A DNA stretch of 64,000 nucleotides from Ewingella allii. Lineage in GTDB: Bacteria > Pseudomonadota > Gammaproteobacteria > Enterobacterales > Enterobacteriaceae. The notes beneath the pieces were generated by a model. That model worked only from the letters and a program-made list of their open reading frames with translations, was not told the origin of the DNA and made no database searches. The position numbers and the translations under genes were made by a program. Positions 1 to 8,799 of this stretch are shown piece by piece (within the stretch, counting starts at the first letter, position 1; every line of letters starts with the position of its first letter). The DNA lies in the NCBI RefSeq assembly GCF_044430645.1, contig NZ_JAWUDN010000006.1:186001-250000 (forward strand). The letters run 5' to 3'.

Positions 1-1055
1 TTGAAGATGTGGAATACCAGCCGGTGCCGTCGCTGCTGCGCGAGTTCTCCGCGCCGGTGAAACTGGATTACAAATATGGCGATCACCAGCTGACCTTCCT
101 GATGAAACACGCGCGTAACGACTTCTCGCGTTGGGATTCAGCCCAGAGCCTGTTGGCGATTTACATCAAACTGAACGTGGCGCGCCACCAGCAGAAACAG
201 CCGTTGTCTCTGCCGCTGCACGTGGCCGACGCTTTCCGCGCGGTGCTGTTGGATGAGAATATCGATCCGGGCCTGGCGGCGCAGATCCTGACTCTGCCGT
301 CGGAAAACGAAATCGCGGAACTGTTCGACGTTATCGATCCAGAAGCCATCAGCGCGGTTCACGAAGCCATTACTCGCTGCCTGGCGACGGAAATGAGCGA
401 CGAATTCCTCGCCGTTTACCATGCCAACAGCCTGCCGGCTTACCGCGTGACCCATGCCGATATCAGCAAACGCGCACTGCGCAACATCTGCCTGCACTAT
501 CTGGCCTTTGGCGACGTGGCTCAGGCTGACAAGATTGTGAAAGCCCAATACGAACAAGCCGACAACATGACAGACTCACTGGCGGCGCTGTCTGCGGCGG
601 TTTCTGCCCAGCTGCCTTGCCGCGAAGCCTTGCTGGCGGCGTACGACGAGCGCTGGCATCAGGATGGTCTGGTAATGGACAAATGGTTCATTCAGCAGGC
701 CACCAGCCCGGCGGCGGATGTCTTGCAGAAAGTGCGTTCGCTGCTGACTCACCGCTCCTTCACCATGAGCAACCCGAACCGCGTTCGCTCGCTGGTGGGG
801 GCCTTCGCTTCAGCTAACCCTTCTGCGTTCCACGCGGTCGACGGCAGTGGCTACCAGTTCCTGGTGGAGATGCTAACCGACCTGAACAGCCGCAATCCGC
901 AGGTTGCCGCGCGCATGGTTGAGCCGCTGATCCGCCTGAAACGCTATGACAGCCAGCGCCAGGCGCTGATGCGTAACGCACTGGAGCAGTTGAAAGGGCT
1001 GGAAAACCTCTCCGGCGACCTGTTCGAGAAGGTATCTAAAGCGCTGGATGCTTAA
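1..1055 (+). CDS. pepN: Aminopeptidase N, C-terminal part (partial at window start)
   Basis: This is the last ~350 residues of the M1 zinc aminopeptidase PepN, a cytosolic enzyme that removes N-terminal residues from short peptides. The reading frame enters from the left edge (first full codon at position 3) and ends in TAA. The HExxH zinc motif lies upstream of the window, so only the helical C-terminal domain is visible. Recognition rests on close, collinear similarity to E. coli PepN as remembered, including the NDFSRWDAAQSL-like stretch, SFTMSNPNR and the terminal KGLENLSGDL segment. It is followed at once by a strong terminator and then by the convergent ssu operon, the same neighbourhood as in E. 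coli. No frameshift is seen in the visible part. Confidence 0.97.
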   Translation, partial: EDVEYQPVPSLLREFSAPVKLDYKYGDHQLTFLMKHARNDFSRWDSAQSLLAIYIKLNVARHQQKQPLSLPLHVADAFRAVLLDENIDPGLAAQILTLPSENEIAELFDVIDPEAISAVHEAITRCLATEMSDEFLAVYHANSLPAYRVTHADISKRALRNICLHYLAFGDVAQADKIVKAQYEQADNMTDSLAALSAAVSAQLPCREALLAAYDERWHQDGLVMDKWFIQQATSPAADVLQKVRSLLTHRSFTMSNPNRVRSLVGAFASANPSAFHAVDGSGYQFLVEMLTDLNSRNPQVAARMVEPLIRLKRYDSQRQALMRNALEQLKGLENLSGDLFEKVSKALDA

Positions 1056-1090
1056 TTGCTGCATCAGGTGAATTAAGTATCAATAGGCAT

Positions 1091-1121
1091 AAAAAAGGGC
1101 GATGGAAACATCGCCCTTTTT
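1091..1121. terminator. Bidirectional intrinsic terminator between pepN and ssuB
   Basis: An A-run, then GGGCGATG, a 4-nt loop (GAAA), CATCGCCC and a T-run form a perfect hairpin. It serves both converging genes, pepN from the left and the ssu operon from the right. Confidence 0.9.
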
Positions 1122-1135
1122 CTTTGGTGAAGAAC

Positions 1136-1909
1136 TTAAACCTGAGCGCGACGCGCCTCGCTCGCTGGCGCAGAAGGCGTTAATACTCTCTCCAGCACTT
1201 CGGCTTCCAGCTCTGCCAGCCGTACCGAGCCTTTGCGGCGCGGGCGCGGCAGGTCTACTTGCAAATCTAAGCCTATCTCGCCTTGCTCAATCAAAATCAC
1301 TCTATCGGCGACGGTCACCGCCTCGCTGACGTCATGGGTTACCAGCAAAACGGTGAAGTCGTGCTGTTGCCACAGGCGTTCGATAAGTCCCTGCATCTCA
1401 ATACGCGTCAGGGCGTCGAGTGCACCCAAAGGCTCGTCGAGCAGTAACAAGCGAGGGCGGTGGATCAGCGCCCGGGCCAAGGCCACGCGCTGTTTTTGCC
1501 CGCCGGACAGTGCCGAAGGCCAGTCGTTAGCGCGATCGGCTAAACCGACCTCTTCCAGCGCGGCCTGAGCCGCTTCTCGCCATGCGCCTTTCAACCCCAG
1601 ACCGACATTATCGATAACCTTTTTCCACGGCAGCAGGCGGTCGTCTTGGAACATCAGTCGAGTGTCATCGCGCACGTGGCTTAGGGGCGCACTGCCGCTG
1701 AGTAGCTCGCCCTGAGTGGTTTTCTCCAGACCGGCCAGCAGGCGCAGCAGGGTGCTTTTACCACAGCCGCTGCGGCCGACCACGGCGACAAACTGACCGG
1801 GCGCAATGCGCAGGTTAATGTCTTTGAGCACCGTGCGGTTGCCATACTTTTTGCTGATGCCGGACAAGGTCACCGGCGTGCCCTGAGGAATACGAGTGGT
1901 GTTGCTCAT
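1136..1909 (-). CDS. ssuB: Aliphatic sulfonate ABC transporter, ATP-binding protein
   Basis: SsuB is the cytoplasmic ATPase that powers uptake of alkanesulfonates through SsuC when sulfate is scarce. Walker A GRSGCGKS is at about residues 45-52, followed by the LSGGQKQRVALARAL signature, Walker B LLLLDEPLGALD and the switch His in VTHD. The start chosen is the ATG at 1909, which has GGAG about 7 nt upstream and overlaps the ssuC stop as ATGA, a sign of translational coupling. A longer frame upstream would run into ssuC. At 257 codons it matches the ~255 residues of E. coli SsuB. It is the last gene of ssuEADCB. Confidence 0.95.
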   Translation of the reverse strand: MSNTTRIPQGTPVTLSGISKKYGNRTVLKDINLRIAPGQFVAVVGRSGCGKSTLLRLLAGLEKTTQGELLSGSAPLSHVRDDTRLMFQDDRLLPWKKVIDNVGLGLKGAWREAAQAALEEVGLADRANDWPSALSGGQKQRVALARALIHRPRLLLLDEPLGALDALTRIEMQGLIERLWQQHDFTVLLVTHDVSEAVTVADRVILIEQGEIGLDLQVDLPRPRRKGSVRLAELEAEVLERVLTPSAPASEARRAQV

Positions 1910-2703
1910 ACGGCATCTCCTTGTTTTTTCTGATAAGCAGGGTGCCAGCGCAGCCAAACGCTCTCAAGCGAACGGGCCAGAATATCCGCCAGCTTGCCGA
2001 GAATGGCATACAGCACAATAGCCACCACCACCACGTCAGTTTGCAGGAATTCGCGGGCGTTCATCGCCAGATAACCAATCCCCGAATTGGCAGAAATGGT
2101 TTCGGCGACAATTAGCGTCAGCCACATAAAGCCCAGCGCAAAGCGCACGCCGACCATGATTGACGGCAGCGCGCCCGGCAGGACTACCTGCATAAACAGC
2201 GGCAAACCGGACAGGCCGTAGCTGCGCGCCATCTCCAGCAAACCGCGATCGATATTGCGGATGCCGTGGTAGGTGTTGAGGTAAATAGGGAACAGGGTGC
2301 CGAGCGCCACCAGGAAAATCTTGGCGGTTTCGTCGATGCCGAACCATAAGATCACCAGTGGGATCAGCGCCAGATGCGGAATGTTACGCAGCATCTGCAA
2401 GGAGCTGTCGAGCAGGCGTTCACCCCAGCGCGACAGGCCGGTGATAAAGCCCAGCAGCAGCCCCAGACTGCCACCAATCACAAAGCCAATCAGGGCGCGA
2501 TAAGTACTGATTTTCAGGTTTTGCCACAGGTCGCCGCTTTTGGCTAATGTCCAGAATGCTTCGATAACCGCGCTCGGGGCAGGCAAAATGCGGTCTGACA
2601 GCCATCCGGCTTCAACCGCCAGTTGCCACCCGCCAATCAGCGCTACCGGAACAATCCAAGGTAAAATCCGGTCCAGCCAGCGATGTGAGGTTTTGCTATG
2701 CAT
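1906..2703 (-). CDS. ssuC: Aliphatic sulfonate ABC transporter, permease
   Basis: SsuC is the inner-membrane channel of the sulfonate importer. The 265-residue protein has a hydrophobic N-terminal segment, about six predicted membrane helices, and a cytoplasmic EAA-like loop (LLEMARSYGLSGLPLF followed by VVLPGALPSIMVG) that docks on SsuB. It starts 11 nt after ssuD and ends in a 4-nt overlap with ssuB, so these three genes are almost certainly co-transcribed. Length and sequence agree with E. coli SsuC (263 residues). Confidence 0.95.
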   Translation of the reverse strand: MHSKTSHRWLDRILPWIVPVALIGGWQLAVEAGWLSDRILPAPSAVIEAFWTLAKSGDLWQNLKISTYRALIGFVIGGSLGLLLGFITGLSRWGERLLDSSLQMLRNIPHLALIPLVILWFGIDETAKIFLVALGTLFPIYLNTYHGIRNIDRGLLEMARSYGLSGLPLFMQVVLPGALPSIMVGVRFALGFMWLTLIVAETISANSGIGYLAMNAREFLQTDVVVVAIVLYAILGKLADILARSLESVWLRWHPAYQKKQGDAV

Positions 2704-2714
2704 GCTGATCTTCC

Positions 2715-3869
2715 TTACTGCTCGGCTGAAGCGTGTTTTGGCGCGAAGTCATGGGCCACCAGTTCGCCGCGAGCTTCAATGGCGCGTTTCACCGTGCTGT
2801 CCTGATCCTGTTTCGCCAGATCCAGATGCGGGAACAGCAACTCGCTGACGCGATAGGCTTCTTCGAGATGCGGGTAGCCGGAGAAGATAAAGGTGTCGAT
2901 GCCTAAATCGGCGTACTCCTGCATGCGGGCGGCGACGGTTGGGCCATCGCCCACCAGCGCCGTGCCCGCGCCGGAGCGCACCAGCCCCACGCCGGCCCAC
3001 AGATTCGGGCTGATTTCCAATTTGTTGCGGTCACCGCCGTGCAGCGCCGCCATACGATGCTGCCCCACGGAGTCAGTGCGCGCGAAGGCGGCCTGCGCTT
3101 TCTTGATGGTTTCATCGTCAAGATTGGCAATCAGGCGATCCGCCGCCTGCCACGCCTCTTCGGTGGTTTCGCGCACGATGACGTGCAGGCGAATGCCGAA
3201 GCGAATGGTACGCCCCTGAGCAGCGGCCTTGGCGCGCACTTGTTCGATTTTCTCTTTCACTAAGTGCGGGGGTTCGCCCCAGGTGAGGTACAGCTCAACC
3301 TGCTCGGCGGCCAGGTCCTGCGCTTCATCCGAAGAGCCACCGAAATAGAGCGGCGGGCGCGGGAACTGCACCGGCGGCTGCATCAGGCTGGCCCCTTTGA
3401 CATGAATATGTTTGCCTTGGTAATCGACGGTTTCGCCTTCCAGCACGCGTCGCCAGATGCGAGTGAACTCGGCCGCTGATTCATAACGCTCTTTATGGCT
3501 GAGGTGTAAACCTTCGGCTGCCAACTCGGCAGGGTCGCCACCGGTAACCAGATTAAACAGCGCGCGGCCGCCGGACAGCCTGTCGAGCGTCGCCGCCTGA
3601 CGCGCCGCAAGGGTCGGGGAGATAATCCCCGGGCGCAGCGCCACCAGAAACTTTAGCTTTTGCGTCACGGTGATAAGCGAGGCGGCTACCAGCCAGGAGT
3701 CTTCACACGAACGGCCGGTTGGCAGCAACACGCCGCCGAAGCCCAGACGGTCAGCCGCCTGCGCCACTTGTTGCAGATAGCCGTGGTCAACGGTGCGGGC
3801 ATCTTTGTCCGTGCCCAAATAGCGACCGTCTCCGTGGGTCGGTAAAAACCAGAAAACGTTTAGACTCAT
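2715..3869 (-). CDS. ssuD: FMNH2-dependent alkanesulfonate monooxygenase
   Basis: SsuD cleaves alkanesulfonates to aldehyde and sulfite in the cytoplasm, using reduced FMN supplied by SsuE. The 384-residue product begins MSLNVFWFLPTHGDGRYLG and contains the family blocks PTGRSCEDSWLVAAS, ATLDRLSGGRALFNLVTGGDP and SGYPHLEEAYRV, nearly identical to E. coli SsuD (381 residues). It belongs to the bacterial luciferase-like TIM-barrel family. It follows ssuA after a 62-nt gap that contains a stem-loop. Confidence 0.97.
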   Translation of the reverse strand: MSLNVFWFLPTHGDGRYLGTDKDARTVDHGYLQQVAQAADRLGFGGVLLPTGRSCEDSWLVAASLITVTQKLKFLVALRPGIISPTLAARQAATLDRLSGGRALFNLVTGGDPAELAAEGLHLSHKERYESAAEFTRIWRRVLEGETVDYQGKHIHVKGASLMQPPVQFPRPPLYFGGSSDEAQDLAAEQVELYLTWGEPPHLVKEKIEQVRAKAAAQGRTIRFGIRLHVIVRETTEEAWQAADRLIANLDDETIKKAQAAFARTDSVGQHRMAALHGGDRNKLEISPNLWAGVGLVRSGAGTALVGDGPTVAARMQEYADLGIDTFIFSGYPHLEEAYRVSELLFPHLDLAKQDQDSTVKRAIEARGELVAHDFAPKHASAEQ

Positions 3870-3890
3870 GTGATTTACTCCTCTCTTATC

Positions 3891-3914
3891 GCCGCCCTTG
3901 CTTGGGAGGGCGGC
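3891..3914 (-). other. Intercistronic stem-loop between ssuA and ssuD
   Basis: GCCGCCCT and AGGGCGGC form a perfect 8-bp stem with an 8-nt loop. Read in the operon direction it is not followed by a U-run, so it is more likely an mRNA stability or processing element, or a partial terminator, than a full terminator. Confidence 0.5.
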
Positions 3915-3931
3915 TATTTTGTTCTGCTAAC

Positions 3932-4906
3932 TCAGTGAGTGGCGGCGTCGCGCCAGATTCGGTCTTTGATCTCGACCTGCTTAGGTAAAATCTTGTTTTG
4001 ATAGAACAGGTCAGCCGTGGCCTGCTGGGCTTTCTCGGTACGCGCATCCACCGGGGTGATGGGGGAATCAGGTAAGTGATCTAGATAGCTGGCAATCACG
4101 TTTTCTGGTAATCCCATGGCCTTGGAAAGCAGCTGAATGCTCTGCGCCCGGTCGGTTTTCACCAGCGCGTTGGCCTGCGTTAACACGGCTAACACTTGAT
4201 GAATAAACTGCGGGTTGGCCTCGGTATATTGCTTCGGTGCCAGATAGAAGGAGCCGGTTTGGTTGAGCGTACTGCCGTCGATCAGCACGCGAACGTTGCC
4301 TTGCAGTTTGGCCGCGGAGTAGTACGGATCCCAAATCGCCCAGGCATCGACGTCGTGTTGCTGGAAGGCGGCGCGGGCATCGGCCGGCGTGAGATACACC
4401 GGTTTGATGTCAGTGAACTTCAGCCCCGCCTGTTGCAGCGCGCGCAGCAGCAGGTTGTGCGAGCTGGAACCTTTTTGGAAGGCGACTTTGCGTCCTTTCA
4501 GCTCGGCAACGCTTTTAATCGGGCTGTTGCTGTCGACCAGAATCACCTCAGCCTGCGGCTTCGGCGGCTCTTGCCCGACATACAGCAAATCGGCCCCGGC
4601 GGCTTGGGCAAACAGCGGCGGCAGGTCGCCGGTTCCACCCAGATCAATGCTGCCGACGTTCAGTGCTTCCAGGATTTGCGGACCTGCGGGGAATTCAATC
4701 CAGCTGATTTTGGTATGCGGAAAACGCTTCTCTAATAATTGATGCGATTTCGCCAGCACCAGCCCGACAGAGCCTTTTTGGTAGGCGATGCGGAAGGTCG
4801 CCGGATCTTTCTCTGGCGAGTTGGCGGCCTGCGCGCCGAAGGCCATGGCGGCCATCAGCCCGGCAATCAGCGGCAGGCGTTGCAATAAAGAATAGGGGGA
4901 TGGCAT
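3932..4906 (-). CDS. ssuA: Aliphatic sulfonate ABC transporter, periplasmic binding protein
   Basis: SsuA captures sulfonates in the periplasm and delivers them to SsuCB. The ATG at 4906 is preceded by AGGAG at good spacing and opens a classic signal peptide (short basic start, hydrophobic core, cleavage near FGAQAA). Longer in-frame starts would precede the signal peptide and were rejected. The mature protein carries the family pattern FRIAYQKG, SHQLLEKRFP, GSIDLGGTGDLPPLFAQAAG and VGQEPPK. It is 324 residues against 319 in E. coli. The gene lies 22 nt downstream of ssuE. Confidence 0.96.
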   Translation of the reverse strand: MPSPYSLLQRLPLIAGLMAAMAFGAQAANSPEKDPATFRIAYQKGSVGLVLAKSHQLLEKRFPHTKISWIEFPAGPQILEALNVGSIDLGGTGDLPPLFAQAAGADLLYVGQEPPKPQAEVILVDSNSPIKSVAELKGRKVAFQKGSSSHNLLLRALQQAGLKFTDIKPVYLTPADARAAFQQHDVDAWAIWDPYYSAAKLQGNVRVLIDGSTLNQTGSFYLAPKQYTEANPQFIHQVLAVLTQANALVKTDRAQSIQLLSKAMGLPENVIASYLDHLPDSPITPVDARTEKAQQATADLFYQNKILPKQVEIKDRIWRDAATH

Positions 4907-4928
4907 CAGCAAACTCCTGTTAGTGCAG

Positions 4929-5510
4929 TCAGACGCCAATACTCGCCGCAGAGGTCTGAGTGGCAGAGTGCGGGATTGGGCGGCGGCGACTGAGGGCCAG
5001 ATAGAAGTTTTCCAGCGACTCTTCGAGGCGTTCATTCAGCGCGGGTTGCAGCGTGGCCGGGAAGGTCTGGTAGTCAGTGATAAGGCTGTCGTCGGCGAAC
5101 ACGCCTTGCAGCACTTCCTGCGCTTTTAGCGAAGCCAAAACCGGTTTCAGGGCGTAATCCACCGCCAGCATGTGGCCGATCGAGCCTGCCGTAGCCAGAG
5201 GCAGCACCACTTTATGGTCTAACGCGCGCTCAGGCAGCAGGTCCAGCAGGGTTTTCAACGCGCCAGAGAAAGAGGCTTTATAGACCGGCGTGGCGACAAT
5301 CAGGCCATCCGCGTCAGCGAGTTGTGCGATGAGCTTTTTCAACTGCGGGCTGCCGAAGTTGGCGAACAGCAGATCGTCTGCATTGAAGTCCTGCAAACTG
5401 TAGGAAATCACTTCAACGCCGCGAGAGGCCAACCAGCGGTGGCTCAGGGCCAGTAACGCCGATGAACGTGAAGGTTGTCTCGGGCTGCCTGCAAGGGATA
5501 TAACGCGCAT
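4929..5510 (-). CDS. ssuE: NAD(P)H-dependent FMN reductase of the sulfonate pathway
   Basis: SsuE reduces FMN with NAD(P)H and passes FMNH2 to the monooxygenase SsuD. The 193-residue flavodoxin-like protein begins MRVISLAGSPRQPSRSSALL, with the flavin phosphate-binding loop SPRxxSRS, and contains ADGLIVATPVYKASFSGALKTLLD. GTG and ATG are adjacent possible starts; the ATG at 5510 is preferred because AGGAG lies 5 nt upstream and it matches the E. coli N-terminus. It is the first gene of ssuEADCB. The AT-rich upstream region is where Cbl/CysB control would be expected, but I could not define a site. Confidence 0.96.
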   Translation of the reverse strand: MRVISLAGSPRQPSRSSALLALSHRWLASRGVEVISYSLQDFNADDLLFANFGSPQLKKLIAQLADADGLIVATPVYKASFSGALKTLLDLLPERALDHKVVLPLATAGSIGHMLAVDYALKPVLASLKAQEVLQGVFADDSLITDYQTFPATLQPALNERLEESLENFYLALSRRRPIPHSATQTSAASIGV

Positions 5511-5715
5511 CACTACTCCTTATAACCAAAAATTATAGATTCATCATTTTCTTTAACTTAGTGGTTTAAAGCTAACAGGCGCGGGCGGGGGACTGGAAAT
5601 CTAAATTTTGACTATATATAGCCAAAAACCGGTTTAAGAGATGCTGCAAAGGTGACGTGAAGGTAACGAAGAGGTAAATAAAAGGGTATCGATTGCGCGG
5701 ATAGGGAATTTTAGT

Positions 5716-5756
5716 AGTGAATCGTTTCCCTTTGCTCGGATGTTAGTCGATAATAC
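5716..5756 (+). promoter_or_regulatory. Candidate PurR operator and promoter of pyrD
   Basis: Positions 5716-5731 match 10 of the 12 fixed bases of the PurR consensus (ANGCAANCGNTTNCNT) and are followed by a -10-like GATAATAC at 5749-5756. The predicted start falls in a C-rich stretch (CCGCCCC). In E. coli pyrD is repressed by PurR and regulated by start-site choice within such a stretch, so the arrangement fits. The -35 element is weak. The consensus is from memory. Confidence 0.5.
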
Positions 5757-5790
5757 CGCCCCGTCTAGCCACGGGACCCCAGGAGTCTGC

Positions 5791-6801
5791 ATGTATTACC
5801 CACTTGTCAGGAAAGCACTGTTTAAGCTCGACCCAGAGCACGCGCATGAATTAACTTTCCGCCAACTGAGCCGCCTTTCAGGTTCACCTTTTGAATTCCT
5901 TATTCGCCAATCCGTGCCAACCAAACCGGTTAGCTGCATGGGGCTTTCATTTAAAAACCCGTTAGGCCTTGCCGCCGGGCTGGATAAAAACGGCGAATGC
6001 ATTGATGCCTTCGGCGCGATGGGCTTTGGTTTTGTCGAAGTGGGGACGGTGACGCCACGTGCGCAGGCAGGTAATGACAAGCCGCGCTTATTCCGCGTCG
6101 TTGAAGCCGAGGGGCTTATCAACCGCATGGGCTTTAATAATCTGGGCGTGGATAATCTGGTCAATAATGTAAAGCGTTCACACTTTGGTGGAATTCTCGG
6201 CATCAATATTGGCAAGAATAAAGACACGCCGGTGGAAAATGGTAAAGACGATTATCTGACCTGTATGGAGAAGGTGTATCCATATGCGGGCTATATCGCG
6301 GTCAATATTTCCTCGCCAAATACCCCCGGATTGCGTTCACTTCAGTATGGCGAAGCGTTGGATGATTTACTGGCAGCGATTAAAAATAAGCAGCTGGAAC
6401 TTCAGCAGCGCCATCAAAAATATGTTCCCGTGGCGGTTAAGATCGCGCCGGATCTTTCAGAAGAAGAATTGATCCAAATAGCCGACAGTTTGCTTCGTCA
6501 TAATATGGATGGGGTGATCGCCACAAATACCACCCTCGATCGTAAATTGATCCAGGGGCTTAATTATTGCGAGCAGGCGGGTGGATTAAGTGGCCGCCCG
6601 GTACAGTTCCGCAGCACCGAAATCATCCGTATGCTGGCGAATGAACTTAAAGGCCAGATGCCGATTATTGGCGTGGGGGGAATAGACTCCTTAACCTCGG
6701 CCCGTGAAAAAATGGTAGCGGGTGCTTCATTAATACAAATATATTCAGGGTTTATCTATCACGGACCGCGTTTGATTAAAGATATTGTTACCCATATCTA
6801 A
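5791..6801 (+). CDS. pyrD: Dihydroorotate dehydrogenase (quinone), class 2
   Basis: PyrD oxidises dihydroorotate to orotate in de novo pyrimidine synthesis, passing electrons to the membrane quinone pool. The start at 5791 (MYYPLVRKALF) has AGGAG just upstream and gives 336 residues, the E. coli length. The N-terminal amphipathic helices of class 2 enzymes are present. The FMN/active-site blocks NPLGLAAGLDKNGECID, GTVTPRAQAGN, NRMGFNN, NISSPNTPGLR, KIAPDL, ATNTT and IIGVGGIDS are all intact. It is transcribed away from the ssu operon. Confidence 0.98.
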   Translation: MYYPLVRKALFKLDPEHAHELTFRQLSRLSGSPFEFLIRQSVPTKPVSCMGLSFKNPLGLAAGLDKNGECIDAFGAMGFGFVEVGTVTPRAQAGNDKPRLFRVVEAEGLINRMGFNNLGVDNLVNNVKRSHFGGILGINIGKNKDTPVENGKDDYLTCMEKVYPYAGYIAVNISSPNTPGLRSLQYGEALDDLLAAIKNKQLELQQRHQKYVPVAVKIAPDLSEEELIQIADSLLRHNMDGVIATNTTLDRKLIQGLNYCEQAGGLSGRPVQFRSTEIIRMLANELKGQMPIIGVGGIDSLTSAREKMVAGASLIQIYSGFIYHGPRLIKDIVTHI

Positions 6802-7001
6802 TATTTTTTCATATCTCAGGCAGCCGGGGGGTTTATTTATTAACCCGGCTCGTCTATATTTTGTCCACTGGCCTGATATAAGGTTAGCGGCAGCTCAAGA
6901 TTTGTCTGATTTAGCCTCTCTACTAAAAAGCCTATGCTGTTTTGCCGCCTTTTAAATAGTGAGTGATCGGATTGTGGGTTCGGAGCAAACAGGATAACGA
7001 A

Positions 7002-7550
7002 ATGAAAATCAAACCAGATGATAATTGGCGTTGGTATTTTGATGCTGAGCATGACCGGCTCATGCTGGATTTAGCTAATGGCATGATTTTCCGTTCGCGC
7101 TTTCCAGCAAAAATGTTAACGCCAGATGCATTTGGTGACGCCTCATTTTGTGTCGACGACGCTGCCTTATATTTCGATTATGAAGAGCATTGTAAGGCAA
7201 TTAAATTAGCCAATGAGCAGCGCGCTGAATTAGTGCTTAACGCTTTAGTGGCATTCCGATTCCTCAAACCTTTAATGCCTAAAAGCTGGCATTTCACTCA
7301 GCAGTCCCGTCCTTTCCAGCCTGACAACGGCCAGATAGCGCAAGTGCAGGTGATGGAGAGCGGCGAGCAGGCGACGCTGCTGGTGGTGGAGTCTGGAGAT
7401 AACGCCAGCCTGTGCCTGTTGGCGCAAGAGCGTTTAACCTTGGCAGGGCGCGGCATGGTGCTCGGCGACGCGATTAAGATTATGCATGACCGCCTGATGC
7501 CCGCCCCGGTGCGCGCTGATAACCGCCAGCTTTACGATCAGGCGGTGTGA
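7002..7550 (+). CDS. zapC: Cell division protein ZapC
   Basis: ZapC is a small cytoplasmic protein that binds FtsZ and promotes lateral bundling of Z-ring filaments. The chosen ATG (MKIKPDDNWRWYFD) has AGGA at proper spacing and gives 182 residues, matching E. coli ZapC (180). Conserved blocks are LMLDLANGMIFRSRF, MLTPDAFG, CVDDAALYF, LVLNALVAFRFLKP and LLAQERLTLAGRGM. It stands alone between pyrD and the convergent ycbX, as in E. coli. Confidence 0.95.
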   Translation: MKIKPDDNWRWYFDAEHDRLMLDLANGMIFRSRFPAKMLTPDAFGDASFCVDDAALYFDYEEHCKAIKLANEQRAELVLNALVAFRFLKPLMPKSWHFTQQSRPFQPDNGQIAQVQVMESGEQATLLVVESGDNASLCLLAQERLTLAGRGMVLGDAIKIMHDRLMPAPVRADNRQLYDQAV

Positions 7551-7580
7551 TTTCCGCCTGATTGTTTGTTATTGCCGACG

Positions 7581-8684
7581 TTAGCCCAAAACCACATCCG
7601 AACTCGGAATACAGCTGCACGCCAATACCGTCCCATCTTTGCCAATCGCACTGGCTTTCAACGGTGACACTTCGCCCGACTCCAGCGTCAATCTGCAAGC
7701 GCCACAAATCCCCGCACGGCATGAATAGGGAATGCGCAACCCCTGCATCTCTAATTGCTCGAGCAAAATCTGCTGGTTGTTGCCAGTAAACGTCGTGCCC
7801 TGATAGTTAATTTCCAACGTTTTACTTTCATTCTTAGGCGCAGCCACGCTTTCAATCACTTCACCTGCAGAATAGGGGCGCGGCGGCTTAGTCGCCAGCA
7901 CCTGTATGCTGTCGCCCACGCGGATCATGCCGGTGTTACGGGCGATCATGTTTTGGCCGAAGTCGACGTCGCCGTTCTCTGCCGTGCGATAGCCCTGCAA
8001 GGTCTTCAGCGGCTCGCCGCGCGGATGCTTACGCCCGCGCTCGGTGCTCACCGTGGTTAAAACGCAGCGACTGCATGGCTTCACCAAGTCAAAGATCACT
8101 TCGCCTATGCGGATAGTCTGCCAGGTGTCTTCGGCATAGGCCTCAGCGCCGCTGACCACTAAGTTGGGGCGGAACTGCTCTAGCTTGACGCCGCTCGGAC
8201 AGCGATTTTGCAGATCGCGCATCGAGGCTTCATTCATTAATAGATAAGGGAAGCCGTCGGCGAAGGAGAGGGGGACTTCGGCGTGTTTTTTCACCCGGCG
8301 GGTCAGTTCTTCGCCCACCCAGCGCAGCTGCACGTCGCGTTTTAAATAGCCGCTCAGCCACTGATTGACAGCTTCGGGGGCGATAACGGCGGTAAAATGG
8401 TTGCCCCACACCTCGGTGGGGTGGCCCTGGCCGCTGAAATCACGAAAAAGTACGCAGAGGGTATCGCCATCCGGGCTGGTGATCATCAGACCGTCGGGTA
8501 ATAAAGAAGGGGTGAACTGAACCAGCTGAGGATATTGTCGGGCAGTAATAAAAGTGCCTTGTGGGTCAGTCAACATGAAAAGCCGGTCAAATGCCAGACC
8601 ACTGGCCGTCACCTGCGCGTGCGACAGCTGTAACCCACGCATTGATTTAACAGGGTGTATAAAAAGGCGAGAAAGGGTAGCCAC
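7581..8684 (-). CDS. ycbX: YcbX: MOSC-domain protein with C-terminal 2Fe-2S ferredoxin domain
   Basis: YcbX is a molybdenum-cofactor-dependent protein that in E. coli reduces N-hydroxylated base analogues such as 6-hydroxylaminopurine. The N-terminal beta-barrel domain (VKSMRGLQLS, FDRLFMLTDPQGTFITARQYP) is followed by a MOSC domain (QFRPNLVVSG, FDLVKPCSRCVLTTV, with the presumed Mo-ligating Cys). A plant-type ferredoxin domain with the CRAGICGAC...C cluster ligands ends the protein. The 367 residues compare with 369 in E. coli. The start is GTG at 8684 with AGGAGG about 9 nt upstream. Confidence 0.95.
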   Translation of the reverse strand: MATLSRLFIHPVKSMRGLQLSHAQVTASGLAFDRLFMLTDPQGTFITARQYPQLVQFTPSLLPDGLMITSPDGDTLCVLFRDFSGQGHPTEVWGNHFTAVIAPEAVNQWLSGYLKRDVQLRWVGEELTRRVKKHAEVPLSFADGFPYLLMNEASMRDLQNRCPSGVKLEQFRPNLVVSGAEAYAEDTWQTIRIGEVIFDLVKPCSRCVLTTVSTERGRKHPRGEPLKTLQGYRTAENGDVDFGQNMIARNTGMIRVGDSIQVLATKPPRPYSAGEVIESVAAPKNESKTLEINYQGTTFTGNNQQILLEQLEMQGLRIPYSCRAGICGACRLTLESGEVSPLKASAIGKDGTVLACSCIPSSDVVLG

Positions 8685-8738
8685 GGGAACGTGCCTCCTT
8701 TGATTTCGGTTATATTTTTTATGATGACCAGAGACTTT

Positions 8739-8766
8739 ATGACAAGCTGGCTGGATTAGCTATAAT
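8739..8766 (+). promoter_or_regulatory. Sigma-70 promoter of rlmL
   Basis: ATGACA (-35) and a consensus TATAAT (-10) are separated by 16 bp, about 34 bp upstream of the rlmL start codon. Confidence 0.65.
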
Positions 8767-8799
8767 GCGCAACTATTTTCTTTTTGGTGATATGTCGAT